This document shows positions 27,119 through 36,574 of a DNA stretch of 64,000 nucleotides, one piece after another. Source of the stretch: Ferrithrix thermotolerans DSM 19514. Lineage in GTDB: Bacteria > Actinomycetota > Acidimicrobiia > Acidimicrobiales > Acidimicrobiaceae. Both the position numbers and the translations under genes were made by a program. The notes beneath the pieces are model-generated. The model ran no database searches, was not told the origin of the DNA, and saw nothing but the letters and a program-made list of their open reading frames with translations. The stretch covers positions 1-64,000 of the forward strand of contig NZ_FQUL01000002.1 in the NCBI RefSeq assembly GCF_900128965.1. Reading direction: 5' to 3'. Within the stretch, counting starts at the first letter, position 1; each line of letters begins with the position of its first letter.

Positions 27119-28081
27119 ATGACCACCACATACACAGCTACTAACTCCTTAGGGACCAAAGAAGGCAAAGGTAGCTCCGCATCAAGCGGGCGAATAGGCA
27201 CAATCTTAGACGCTGTAGGTAACACGCCTTTGGTCAACATAGAAGGAGTATGGGTAAAGTTGGAGTACCTAAACCCCTCAGGCTCCATCAAGGCTCGCAT
27301 TGCAAAGTACATGGTAGAGCGAGCTGAAGCAGAGGGATTGTTAAAGCCGGGATATACAATAGTCGAAGCCAGCAGCGGGAACACGGGTAACGCTCTATCG
27401 ATGGTAGCCGCAGTGAAGGGCTACAAGATGATCGTAGTCATGCCGAATAACATGAGTCCAGAAAGACTTGCAATGTCAAGGGCCTTCAACGCCGAGGTGG
27501 TCACCGTGGGAGACTTCCATGTCAACGATGCCCTTACCTTAGCTAAGGAACTTGGATCTCGCCCTGGCCACTTCTCTCCTTCTCAGTTCGAGTCAGAGTG
27601 GAACATAGAAGAAAACGAGGTCATATTCGGTCCAGAGATCGTGAGAGACCTGCCAGAAGGAGTGGTTCCCGACTGCGTCGTTGGCGGAATCGGCACCGGA
27701 GGGACGATAGTAGGAGTTGGGCGATACTTCAAGAGCATAAATCCAAACTGCAAAGTAGTAGCTTTAGAGCCGAATGAGTCCTGCACCATACTATGTGGGG
27801 AGATCGGTAAACACCTCATGGAGGGGATATCAGACGGATTTGTACCAGAGATACTAAAGCGCAACATAGATGTTGTGTCGGAGGTGGTAACCGTCAATAG
27901 CGAGGACGCCATAGTCGAGATGAAGCGCCTGGCACGAGACTACGGCATATTTGTAGGTCCAACCTCAGGAGCTCATCTTCTTGCTGCAAAGCAGCTAATG
28001 GACAAAGAGCCAGACCTAAAGACGGTCATCACTTTCTTTTGTGATGAGGGCGAGAAGTACATAAATCAGTATTACATGTAA
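27119..28081 (+). CDS. Cysteine synthase-like PLP enzyme (fold type II)
   Basis: Beta-family PLP enzyme of 320 residues. The PLP lysine is at about K58 in NPSGSIKARIA, where typical cysteine synthases read NPGGSVKDR. The substrate-binding loop SSGNTG, the phosphate-binding GIGTGGT and GPTSGA are all present. It could make cysteine from O-acetylserine or be a related beta-replacing/eliminating enzyme; the altered PLP-lysine context makes a specialised substrate possible. It follows the FAD/GcvT gene by 41 nt with AAAGGAGAG at the start and precedes a decayed oxidase gene. Confidence 0.85.
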   Translation: MTTTYTATNSLGTKEGKGSSASSGRIGTILDAVGNTPLVNIEGVWVKLEYLNPSGSIKARIAKYMVERAEAEGLLKPGYTIVEASSGNTGNALSMVAAVKGYKMIVVMPNNMSPERLAMSRAFNAEVVTVGDFHVNDALTLAKELGSRPGHFSPSQFESEWNIEENEVIFGPEIVRDLPEGVVPDCVVGGIGTGGTIVGVGRYFKSINPNCKVVALEPNESCTILCGEIGKHLMEGISDGFVPEILKRNIDVVSEVVTVNSEDAIVEMKRLARDYGIFVGPTSGAHLLAAKQLMDKEPDLKTVITFFCDEGEKYINQYYM

Positions 28082-28109
28082 ATGACCTAAAAGCATAAAG
28101 GATACGCCC

Positions 28110-29228
28110 ATGTCCAACGAACACGACAGCTCAATTACGACCATAGATGCCGGAGCGATTGGGTGTGCGAGCGTCCTTTATCTTGCTCGAGCCGGATTTA
28201 GAGACATTTAGATACTTGAGCGCTTTCAAGCAGCAACCTTCACCACGGCTCAGGCTACTGGACATATAGGTCAGATTCGCTCTGCAAAGGTGCGGACGCT
28301 TTTAGCGTTGGGGCCAGTAAGGACGTTCTCACAGCTGAAGAAGGAGACAGGGTCAGATCCCGATCGAAGACTAACAGGGATTACTCGCATATCTTTGACA
28401 TACTCTAGGGACCTAGAGTTCATGCATATGCCTGAGATAGCCCATTTGTTGGGGCCTAAGGTAGAGTGTCTTGGCCGGAGGCCGTCGAGCGACATGATGC
28501 CTCAGCTAAAGATGGACAAGTATCTTTTACATAGTGGCGTCCGACCGACGGTTATCTACAGCCGAACAGCCTGTTAAACTCATATTTTGCAGAAGCAAAC
28601 GCTTTCGGAGTCACTTTAGCCTCTTACAGCTATGTCACTTGCATTCACCTGAAAGACGAAGCCGTAGTTGGAGTTGAGACTCTATCATCTTCGGTAGCGA
28701 CAGAAACCGTAATCAACTGTGCAGCGCCTGGCCAGAGGATTCACATCTCTTGTGGGAGCCGATCTTCCCGTCGTCCCAATACAGCACCAGTAGTTCATTA
28801 CCACACCCCTACCCAAGTGGCACTCTAATCTTTTGGTGCTCCGCATACCTGATCTCCGTCTTTACGTTAGGTCTGAGATGAACTCGATACTCTGCGGCGG
28901 ATGGAAGGTAGAGTCTGAAGTGGTATCCGCCTTCGATCAAGAGGCAATTAGATAAAGATTCAGAGGTCGCTCATGACGTACCGCGCGATTTTCATAGAAA
29001 CCTTTGCAGCGTTGTGGAAGGCATCGAGCATATGGCATAAGATCGGTCTTCAATGGATATCCTGCATTTACACCGGATGATCGCCTTCTGATGGGACCGC
29101 TTGAGAGAGTACGAGGATTTGTCGTAGCTCGGGTCAACGCTCACGAAGTATCTAGTTCTGCTGGCATCGCAAGTCATCTTCTAGAATCACTGTCATCACT
29201 CCCCTCTCCATATGTAAGATCGCTCTGA
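28110..29228 (+). pseudogene. Decayed DadA/PuuB-like FAD-dependent amine oxidase
   Basis: Remnant of a roughly 370-residue DAO-fold oxidoreductase. From ATG 28110 the N-terminus reads toward an FAD motif (DAGAIGCASVLYLARAG) in which the first Gly is already Asp. A TAG at 28209 stops it, after which the same frame continues with TTAQATGHIGQIRSAKV. Later parts lie in other frames: SYVTCIHLKDEAVVGVE at about 28630-28680, then a C-terminal segment at about 29045-29210 (NGYPAFTPDDRLLMGPLERV, VARVNAHEVSSSAGIASHLL). At least one nonsense codon and two frame changes make it non-functional. It lies directly after the dehydrogenase and cysteine-synthase-like genes and was probably a member of that operon. 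Confidence 0.88.
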
Positions 29229-29592
29229 TCAAATAGATTCGAGGGTCAATCCGTCTCCTCCCATGAAAATCTAAAAAGAAACACCTCGCGCCACTATGAA
29301 ACCTACTCACCAACACCATCTATGAGGTACAGAGCAATAGTCCCTAGTTGTCAAGACAGATGCACTCATGTGTCCTAGCTCCTAGGCAAACCCGAATACT
29401 TAGCTCTCATGAGCGCTAAAGGACTATCTGCTCACTTAGAGCTTAGATCACCAGCTAGAGACAGTAACGGTCTTGAAGTAAATAAATCCTTTCAACAAGA
29501 CCCATTAAGATGGATAAAACTTTCCATTTAGGCACATACGTTTTTTTATTCGCTGTTATTTGCTGGATAAGATAGGCGCCGGACTGCGGTCC
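29229..29592. other. Convergent intergenic stretch, nothing recognised
   Basis: Between the pseudogene end and the minus-strand SDR gene. No open frame with protein character and no clear terminator. Confidence 0.5.
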
Positions 29593-30363
29593 TTAGATGG
29601 GAGTCACGTAGGCTCCAGTTAGACCTCCGTCGATAAGGAAGTTTGCAGCGGTTACAAACGACGCGTCGTCAGAAGCTAAGAACGCCACAGCTGCAGCGAT
29701 CTCCTCGGGTTCTCCAAAGCGGCCCATGGGAACATGAACCAACCGTCTCGCCGCCCTTTCGGGATCCTTTGCAAAAAGCTCCATCAGAAGAGGTGTGGCG
29801 ATAGGACCGGGACTGATAGCGTTTACTCGCACGCCAGAGCGCGCAAACTGGACGCCGAGCTCCCTAGTCATGGCCAGAACACCACCCTTAGAGGCGGTAT
29901 AGGAGATCTGGGAGGTTGCCGCACCAACGGAGGCAACAAAGGACGCCGTATTTACGATACTTCCTTTACCGCGCTCAAGCATAGGTGGAAGCACTGCCTT
30001 ACAACATAGATAAACCGAGGTGAGGTTGATCTCTTGAACCTTCCGCCAGGCATCTAGGTCTGTCACCAAGATAGAGTCGTCTTCCGGTGGAGAGATGCCT
30101 GCGTTGTTGAACGCCACATCGATCTTGCCAAACAAAGCCAGGGTCTTAGCTACCATCGCGTCTACCGAGTCCTTGTCTGATACGTCAACATGGATGAAGG
30201 TCGCCCCCAACTCATCGGCCACCTTTGGTCCGTTAATCTCATCCATGTCGGCTAGGACTACCTCAGCGCCCTCTTCTTTGAATCTGGCTACGGTTGCCTT
30301 TCCAATTCCACTAGCGCCGCCGGTTACTACTGCCACGCGCTCATCAAAACGTGAGATTGCCAT
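29593..30363 (-). CDS. Short-chain dehydrogenase/reductase (SDR)
   Basis: Classical NAD(P)-dependent SDR of 256 residues. The cofactor loop TGGASGIGKATV is near the start, the Asp/Asp pair after the second strand (LADMDE) favours NAD, and NNAGISPP, the catalytic Ser region (NTASFVAS) and Y-x3-K (SYTASKGG) are present. The end has FLIDGGLTGAYVTP. It oxidises or reduces an alcohol/ketone, identity unknown. Last gene of a tight three-gene operon with a glutamine-synthetase-like and an aldehyde dehydrogenase gene (9-nt gap). Confidence 0.93.
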   Translation of the reverse strand: MAISRFDERVAVVTGGASGIGKATVARFKEEGAEVVLADMDEINGPKVADELGATFIHVDVSDKDSVDAMVAKTLALFGKIDVAFNNAGISPPEDDSILVTDLDAWRKVQEINLTSVYLCCKAVLPPMLERGKGSIVNTASFVASVGAATSQISYTASKGGVLAMTRELGVQFARSGVRVNAISPGPIATPLLMELFAKDPERAARRLVHVPMGRFGEPEEIAAAVAFLASDDASFVTAANFLIDGGLTGAYVTPI

Positions 30364-30372
30364 CTCAACCTT

Positions 30373-31722
30373 TCATATCTCGGTACTAATAAAGACGTTT
30401 TTGATCTCGCAGAACGCATCGGTTGCGTTAGGGCCAAGCTCCCTCCCGAGACCGGATCTCTTGTATCCCCCAAAGGGTGTCCAATACCTCACGGAGGAGT
30501 GTGAGTTCACAGACAGATTCCCCGACTCAACTGCCTGCGAGACCCTTAACCCTCTACCTAGGTTGGAGGTCCATATGGAACCCGATAGTCCGTACTCCGA
30601 ATCATTTGCAAGGGCTATCGCCTCTTCTTCGCTCCTAAAGGTCTGCACCGCAACTACCGGCCCAAATATCTCTTCCTTTAGAACCTTGGGATCATCGGTC
30701 CTTAGTACAGTTGGTGGGTACCAGTACCCTTTACCTGTAGGACAACTACCTCTAAAGAGGACATCAGACTCCTTAACATAGGAGTCAACTCTCTCTCTAT
30801 GGGACAAGGATATAAGCGGCCCCATCTCCGAGGTGTCAAGGAACGGATCTTCAACCTTTACAGCCTTTACGGCCTTTTCAAAGATATCCATGAACTCATC
30901 GAAGACGCTGTCTTGAACCAGTAGCCGTGAACGAGCACAGCAGTCTTGCCCTGCGTTATCAAAGACTGAATACGGAGCGGAGGAAGCGGCTTTTTCAAGG
31001 TCGCAATCCTCAAAGACTATGTTTGCGCTCTTTCCACCAAGTTCAAGGGTCACAGGTTTGATCTGAGGAGCTGCGAGCGTTTGGATACGTACGCCTACCT
31101 CCGTAGATCCAGTAAAGACGACCTTCTTTACCAGGGGATGTGTAACTATGGTCTCCCCTACTACACGCCCCGAACCGGTAAGAACTTGAAAGACGTGCTC
31201 TGGAACTCCTGCCTCATAAGCCAACTCAGCTATCTTCATCGCAGTGAGTGGGGTGATCTCTGCAGGCTTTAATACGACGGAACAGCCGGCGGCCAGGGCT
31301 GGAGCAAAACCCCATCCAGCTATCGGCATAGGGAAGTTCCATGGCACGATCACACCAACGACGCCCACGGGCTCTTTGAAAGTCATATCAACCCCACCTG
31401 GAACGGGGATCTGAAGGCCTGTAAGCCGTTCCACCGCTCCGGCGTAGTAGTGGAGGACATCCTTGACGTTGTTCGCCTCCCACCGGGCGTTCCCAATCGT
31501 GTGTCCAGAGTTTCTCACCTCGAGCAACGCTAGTTCCTCAATGTTTTGCTCCACCTTACCTGCAAAGCGGCGGAGCAACTCGGCCCTCTTGCCTGGAGGC
31601 AACGCTCGCCAATAAAGAAAGCCTTCGTGCGCTTTCTCAATCGCTTGTGATGTAGCCAACTCATCCAGAGCCTCAACCTCAGCTATGACCTCTTCGGTAA
31701 CGGGGCTTACAACTTCAAACAT
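30373..31722 (-). CDS. Aldehyde dehydrogenase family protein
   Basis: NAD(P)-dependent aldehyde dehydrogenase of 449 residues, slightly short at the N-terminus compared with the usual 480-500. The catalytic Cys lies in NAGQDCCARSR, the general-base Glu in TLELGGKSANIV, the cofactor loop in FTGSTEVG, with PWNFPMPI and EIFGPVVAVQTF. It likely oxidises the amino-aldehyde formed from an amine. Its start is 2 nt after the stop of the glutamine-synthetase-like gene, so the two are co-translated. The layout matches PuuA-PuuC of the gamma-glutamyl-putrescine pathway. Confidence 0.94.
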   Translation of the reverse strand: MFEVVSPVTEEVIAEVEALDELATSQAIEKAHEGFLYWRALPPGKRAELLRRFAGKVEQNIEELALLEVRNSGHTIGNARWEANNVKDVLHYYAGAVERLTGLQIPVPGGVDMTFKEPVGVVGVIVPWNFPMPIAGWGFAPALAAGCSVVLKPAEITPLTAMKIAELAYEAGVPEHVFQVLTGSGRVVGETIVTHPLVKKVVFTGSTEVGVRIQTLAAPQIKPVTLELGGKSANIVFEDCDLEKAASSAPYSVFDNAGQDCCARSRLLVQDSVFDEFMDIFEKAVKAVKVEDPFLDTSEMGPLISLSHRERVDSYVKESDVLFRGSCPTGKGYWYPPTVLRTDDPKVLKEEIFGPVVAVQTFRSEEEAIALANDSEYGLSGSIWTSNLGRGLRVSQAVESGNLSVNSHSSVRYWTPFGGYKRSGLGRELGPNATDAFCEIKNVFISTEI

Positions 31723-31724
31723 AG

Positions 31725-33104
31725 TTACATCCTCTCAAAGCTTCTATAAAGCTCCCAGTCAGTTACAGCCCGGCTGTAAGCAGTGATCTCTGTTCTCGCC
31801 ATATTTGCATAGTGTTCCTTTACCTCGCCTCCAAAGGCTTCGGCTACGAAGGTAGAACCTTGCCAGAGCCTTAGTGCCTCATCCATAGTTGCAGGGACCC
31901 GCCTAATATCAGCGACGTACGCGTTACCAGCGAAAGGATCTTCGAGTTTCATCTCTTTATCCAGGCCATCCATACCGGCCGCCAACATAGCCGCTATAGC
32001 CAGGTAAGGGTTTGCATCACCACCTGGTACACGATTCTCCACTCTCAGAGACGCTCCGTGTCCTATAACCCTCATAGAACAGGTTCTATTATCTCTTCCC
32101 CAGGCGATCGCAGTCGGCGCAAACGACCCTTCGACAAATCTCTTGTAAGAGTTGATGTTTGGCGCAAAGAACAGAGTCAGCTCTTCTAGGTGGCTTAGAA
32201 GTCCTGCCAGAAACTGCCTTCCAAAAAGGCTGAGTTCTGAAGGGTTGTCCGCATCTGCCATGATCATTTTTTGATCCGTTGTCCTGATAGAGAGATGGGT
32301 GTGACAAGAGGATCCTTCTCGTTGGTTAACTTTGGCCATAAAAGTCAGGGCCTTACCAAAGCTCGCAGCGATCTCCTTCGCCCCCAGTTTGTATAGCACA
32401 TGGTTGTCACAGGTAGCGAGAGCCTCTGCGTATCGAAATGCGATCTCATGTTGACCGAGGTTGCACTCTCCTTTTACGGACTCCACATACAGACCAGCTT
32501 TCGTCATGGCAAGCCTTATCTCACGCAGCAGTGGGCCGACCCTGTTGACTCCCATGATAGAGTAGTCAACGTTGTAAAGATTTGCCGGTTCAAGGTTCCT
32601 GTAACCCTTTTTCCAAGCCTCTTCGTACGTGTCATTGAAGACGATGAACTCCAGTTCGGTACCGCACATCGCAACGAGTCCACGATCTCTAAGCCGCTGA
32701 AGTTGACGTTTCAGAATCTGACGTGGGGAAACTACCACATCCTCACCGTCAAGCCACACAACATCTGCGAGAACGAAGGCAGTCTTGGGTTGCCATGGAA
32801 GGTATCGCAGAGTCTTTAGATCAGGCTTCATGACGAAGTCTCCATAACCGGTTTCCCAAGAGCTCATTGAGTATCCGGGAACGGTATTCATATCGACATC
32901 TACAGCTAGGAGGTAGTTGCAGCCCTCGGTTCCATGCTCTACTATCTCCTCAAGAAAGAACTCAGCCTGGATCTCCTTACCCGTAAGCCTCCCCTGCATA
33001 TCTACGATAGCCACAGTGACGGTGTCGATAATACCCGCTTTTATATCGCTGCGGAGTTTTTCTATCGATACGACTCCGTCTCTTTGTGCAGGGCCGTCGT
33101 TCAC
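31725..33104 (-). CDS. Glutamine synthetase-like gamma-glutamyl-amine ligase
   Basis: Ligase of 459 residues with the glutamine synthetase fold. Visible are the Asp-Met substrate-channel region (VDVDMNTVPGYSM), CGTELEFIVF with metal-binding Glu, CNLGQHEIAFRY, SSCHTHLSI with the catalytic-site His, and NRTCSMRV with conserved Arg. Length and lack of an adenylylation-type C-terminus fit the PuuA/GlnA4/IpuC group, which joins glutamate to polyamines, ethanolamine or isopropylamine. Start GTG 33104 with GGGGAGG upstream. It is first in the operon with aldehyde dehydrogenase and SDR. A role in nitrogen assimilation proper is less likely. Confidence 0.88.
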   Translation of the reverse strand: MNDGPAQRDGVVSIEKLRSDIKAGIIDTVTVAIVDMQGRLTGKEIQAEFFLEEIVEHGTEGCNYLLAVDVDMNTVPGYSMSSWETGYGDFVMKPDLKTLRYLPWQPKTAFVLADVVWLDGEDVVVSPRQILKRQLQRLRDRGLVAMCGTELEFIVFNDTYEEAWKKGYRNLEPANLYNVDYSIMGVNRVGPLLREIRLAMTKAGLYVESVKGECNLGQHEIAFRYAEALATCDNHVLYKLGAKEIAASFGKALTFMAKVNQREGSSCHTHLSIRTTDQKMIMADADNPSELSLFGRQFLAGLLSHLEELTLFFAPNINSYKRFVEGSFAPTAIAWGRDNRTCSMRVIGHGASLRVENRVPGGDANPYLAIAAMLAAGMDGLDKEMKLEDPFAGNAYVADIRRVPATMDEALRLWQGSTFVAEAFGGEVKEHYANMARTEITAYSRAVTDWELYRSFERM

Positions 33105-33398
33105 GATTCCTCCCCGTGTCCTCGATCTTCTACGTATAGAACCTTCCTCGGAAGTGTATCACACATTACCGGGACCTGATCAACCATTTAGAGTAAATTA
33201 TCCAACCAATAAATAGACAACAATGATCACTGAGTTCAGCCATATATGTTGCAGTTGCACTCAACAATACGTATTGGACGTACGAACCCGACCCACGTCT
33301 TGGTCTCCGACGCAAGGCCAAATAAAATTCGCCTTAGGTGAATCCTGACAAAGGATTGGCCCCAGAGTCACCGCCAGAGAACTTAGTTGACGGGACCA

Positions 33399-34643
33399 TC
33401 AAAGTCTTGATCCATCTCCATGAAAGAAAGGAGCTTCGCTTACGTGCCGTGCAAGCTCTCTTCGAGCAATAGTCATCTTATGAACCTCATCGGGTCCGTC
33501 AGCTAAGCGTAGGGTTCTTTGGTGTGCCCACATCGTGGCCAGCGGAAAGTCATCTGAAACCCCACCCCCACCGTGAACCTGAATGGCACGATCGATTACT
33601 TTTAGTGCCACGTTTGGAGCGACAACCTTGATCTCAGATATCTCGATACGTGCACCTTTATTTCCAACCTTGTCCATTAGGTAGGCGGCGTTAAGGGTCA
33701 GTAGACGTGCCTGGTCTATCTCTATTCGTGACTCCGCTATCCAATTCTGCACAACACCTTGCTCACTTAGGTGCTTCTTGAAAGCCGTCCTACTTTGGGC
33801 CCGCTTACACATAAGATCTAAAGCTCTCTCCGCAGCACCTATAGAACGCATACAGTGGTGTATTCTGCCTGGCCCTAATCGAGACTGAGCGATCTCAAAA
33901 CCACTCCCTTCCTCACCAAGAAGGTTTTCTCTTGGAACACGTACGTCCTCAAAGAGGATCTCACAGTGACCCTCTCTATCGTTATATCCAAAGACCGGAA
34001 GTGATCTTAGGACCCGAACACCAGGTGTATCCATCGGAACCAGAATCATCGACTGCTGTCTATATGTCGACTCAGACGGATCGGTCTTACCCATTACAAT
34101 CGCAAGCTTGCACCTTGACGAGGCCGCCCCAGAGATCCACCACTTGTGACCATTAATCACATACTCGTCACCGTCTCGTCGAATTGAGCACTCGATGTTA
34201 GTGGCGTCCGAAGAGGCCACAGCTGGCTCAGTCATCGCAAAACAAGACCTAATCTCTCCCTCCAGCAAAGGTGCGAGCCACCGTTCTTTTTGTCTCTCAG
34301 TCCCGTACGCCGCAAGAATCTCCATATTGCCAGTGTCAGGAGCCGAACAGTTCATCGCTTCTGGGGCCAGAAAACTCATTCCCGAAAGTTCAGCTAAGGG
34401 AGCGTAGTCCAAGTTGGATAGTCCATCGGTCCACTTGGTTTTGTGCGGAAGAAACAGGTTCCAAAGACCGAGAGAACGAGCCTCAGTCTTGAGATCCTCA
34501 ATGATCTGGGGATGTCCGTGAGGATCGCCGGATCTATCCATCTGGTCCTTGTACACGGACTCCGCCGGGAAGACCGATGACTCTAAAAACCGCACTAACT
34601 TCTCCCGATATCTTTGTGCCGTATCGCTAAAGTCAAACTCCAC
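33399..34643 (-). CDS. Acyl-CoA dehydrogenase
   Basis: FAD-dependent acyl-CoA dehydrogenase of 414 residues. N-terminal helical domain, then [16 protein letters not shown] for FAD binding, [32 protein letters not shown], and [14 protein letters not shown] with the FAD-binding loop near the C-terminus. Oxidises an acyl-CoA to the enoyl-CoA; closest in look to the branched/long-chain or FadE-like group of actinobacteria. It is divergently arranged from the acyl-CoA ligase with a 113-nt shared promoter region, suggesting that the ligase activates the acid this enzyme desaturates. Confidence 0.93.
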   Translation of the reverse strand: MEFDFSDTAQRYREKLVRFLESSVFPAESVYKDQMDRSGDPHGHPQIIEDLKTEARSLGLWNLFLPHKTKWTDGLSNLDYAPLAELSGMSFLAPEAMNCSAPDTGNMEILAAYGTERQKERWLAPLLEGEIRSCFAMTEPAVASSDATNIECSIRRDGDEYVINGHKWWISGAASSRCKLAIVMGKTDPSESTYRQQSMILVPMDTPGVRVLRSLPVFGYNDREGHCEILFEDVRVPRENLLGEEGSGFEIAQSRLGPGRIHHCMRSIGAAERALDLMCKRAQSRTAFKKHLSEQGVVQNWIAESRIEIDQARLLTLNAAYLMDKVGNKGARIEISEIKVVAPNVALKVIDRAIQVHGGGGVSDDFPLATMWAHQRTLRLADGPDEVHKMTIARRELARHVSEAPFFHGDGSRL

Positions 34644-34756
34644 TCCGATCCTCCCTGTTTACTTACACAACCCTTGAAATTAGCAGAGTTGAATAAAACT
34701 GGACAGTCAGATAGGCAAGAATCGTATGTAAGGCGCTGATAGATGAAGGAGCAAAA

Positions 34757-36442
34757 TTGTCTAGCTACAGTGAGGTGGTCGAGCAGCTAACAGCACCAGG
34801 ACAGCGGTTCGAACTTACAACCGCAACGGTAAGAGGAAGGGTCATGACGGTCTTCAAAAATACGCCCACGAGCCTCAACCAACTGTTGGAGATGGCTCGA
34901 GGGTACGCTGGCGCACCATTCTTAGAGTACAAGTACCGTAGTCTGAGTTTCGAAGACGTCTTTAGGCTTTCAGACACCCTCGCAACATCCCTGGCGAAGA
35001 ACTTCGACGTCAGGCCTGGTGACAGAGTGGCAATCGCTATGAGGAATCTTCCGGAGTGGGTGATCTGCTTCAAAGCAATCGTATCGCTGGGCTGCGTCGT
35101 TGTTCCCCTGAATGCTTGGTGGACAGCGGAGGAACTGACCTATGGACTAAAGGACTCGGGAGCCAAGGTGGTAATCTGCGACACAGAACGAGCAAGAAGG
35201 GTAATCGGTGGCTTACAACCTCTAAGTGAGCTGCAGGTGATAGCGGTTCCAGACGACGGGTCTATCCCCGAAGGAGCCATTGACTTTTCCGATGTTACAG
35301 AGGGACCAATCGACCTTCAAAGCACAGAGGTCGGCATTGACGACGATGTAACTATTTTGTATACCTCAGGCACAACCGGAAAACCAAAGGGCGCCGTCTC
35401 GACTAACAGATCCACAGTATCAGCCCTACTCGGGTTCGCTCTTCGCAACAGCGTCAACGAAGCGTTATATCCATCTAAGGATCAACCGTCAACTCCTAAG
35501 AGTGTCCTGATAGGGGTTCCGATGTTTCACATAACTGGCTGTATCGTAATGCTCACCTCATTTATAACCGGCGCCCGCTTATCGCTTATGCATCACTGGG
35601 ATCCTGCAGACGCTCTAGAGATGATCGAGAGGAACAAGATAACCAACTTTGTTGGCGTCCCTACGATGTCCTGGGATATCCTCGAAGCGGCAAAGTACAG
35701 CACATATGACATCTCGAGCCTCGAAAGTATCGGTGGCGGAGGATCCCCCGTACCACCAAAGCTGGTGGACCGCCTATCCGGAGAGCTGCGTACAGCAACT
35801 CCTGGATTCGGCTACGGCCTCACTGAGACAAATGCATTCGGCCCGGGAATTGCAGGAGAAGAGCTCAGGCATAAACCTTCTTCGGCTGGGAGATCCCTGC
35901 CCATCATGGAGGTAAAGATCGTATCGCCCCAAGGAGAGACACTGCCACCAGGCACCTCGGGAGAGATCTGTTTCTACGGAGCCCCAGTAGTAAGAGGATA
36001 TTGGAACAAAGAGGCCGAGACTGAAAGTTCCTTCCCTCAGGGATGGCTTCGCACCGGAGACGTGGGATACCTGGACGAAGATGGATACCTCTACCTCGAA
36101 GACCGAATCAAGGACGTAATCATAAGAGGTGGAGAAAACGTCTACAGCATAGAGGTAGAGGGCGCTATCTACGAGCATAGGGCCGTCAATGAAGTAGCCG
36201 TCTTTGGCGTGCCTGACGAGCGACTCGGCGAACGAGTAGCGGCCTGGATCTCAGTTAAAAATGGAGAAACGCTCAGCGAGGAGGAGATAAGTGAGTTCCT
36301 AAAGACTCGTCTCGCCTACTTCAAAGTTCCCGAGTTCTATCTATTTTCGAAGGAGCCACTCATCCGGGGAGCCACGGGCAAGATTCAAAAACGAGAGTTG
36401 AAGGCAAGGTTTATCGAACAAAAGGGGTTAGAGACGTCTTGA
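34757..36442 (+). CDS. AMP-dependent acyl-CoA ligase
   Basis: Adenylate-forming enzyme of 561 residues. The AMP-binding loop is ILYTSGTTGKPKGAV, followed by GYGLTETN, the hinge region GWLRTGDVGYLDEDGYLYLEDR, and a C-terminal domain ending with GATGKIQKREL, whose lysine is catalytic. It activates a carboxylic acid, of unknown chain length, to its CoA thioester. Start TTG 34757 has AAGGAGC seven bases ahead. Divergent with the acyl-CoA dehydrogenase, with which it probably forms an acid-degradation unit. Confidence 0.93.
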   Translation: MSSYSEVVEQLTAPGQRFELTTATVRGRVMTVFKNTPTSLNQLLEMARGYAGAPFLEYKYRSLSFEDVFRLSDTLATSLAKNFDVRPGDRVAIAMRNLPEWVICFKAIVSLGCVVVPLNAWWTAEELTYGLKDSGAKVVICDTERARRVIGGLQPLSELQVIAVPDDGSIPEGAIDFSDVTEGPIDLQSTEVGIDDDVTILYTSGTTGKPKGAVSTNRSTVSALLGFALRNSVNEALYPSKDQPSTPKSVLIGVPMFHITGCIVMLTSFITGARLSLMHHWDPADALEMIERNKITNFVGVPTMSWDILEAAKYSTYDISSLESIGGGGSPVPPKLVDRLSGELRTATPGFGYGLTETNAFGPGIAGEELRHKPSSAGRSLPIMEVKIVSPQGETLPPGTSGEICFYGAPVVRGYWNKEAETESSFPQGWLRTGDVGYLDEDGYLYLEDRIKDVIIRGGENVYSIEVEGAIYEHRAVNEVAVFGVPDERLGERVAAWISVKNGETLSEEEISEFLKTRLAYFKVPEFYLFSKEPLIRGATGKIQKRELKARFIEQKGLETS

Positions 36443-36574
36443 CAAAGTGCAAGATTTCCAAAACAGCATTAAGGTGGGCGAGATACCTTTACGCCTTGGC
36501 TGCAGAACCTCGCCTAGGTGATCGACGAGATGCTTCGTGAACATAGTATCCATCACTGCTAATAGGCTGAAGTA

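Noticed and set aside
34800-34815. GTTCGAA words as tRNA T-arms (also near 7805, 23322, 40771)
   Set aside because: No matching acceptor stem or anticodon arm around any of them; all but 40771 lie within or beside coding sequence.
36438-36443. TTGACA before the molybdenum hydroxylase gene
   Set aside because: No -10 at proper distance (17 nt leads to AACAGC); it also overlaps the ligase stop.
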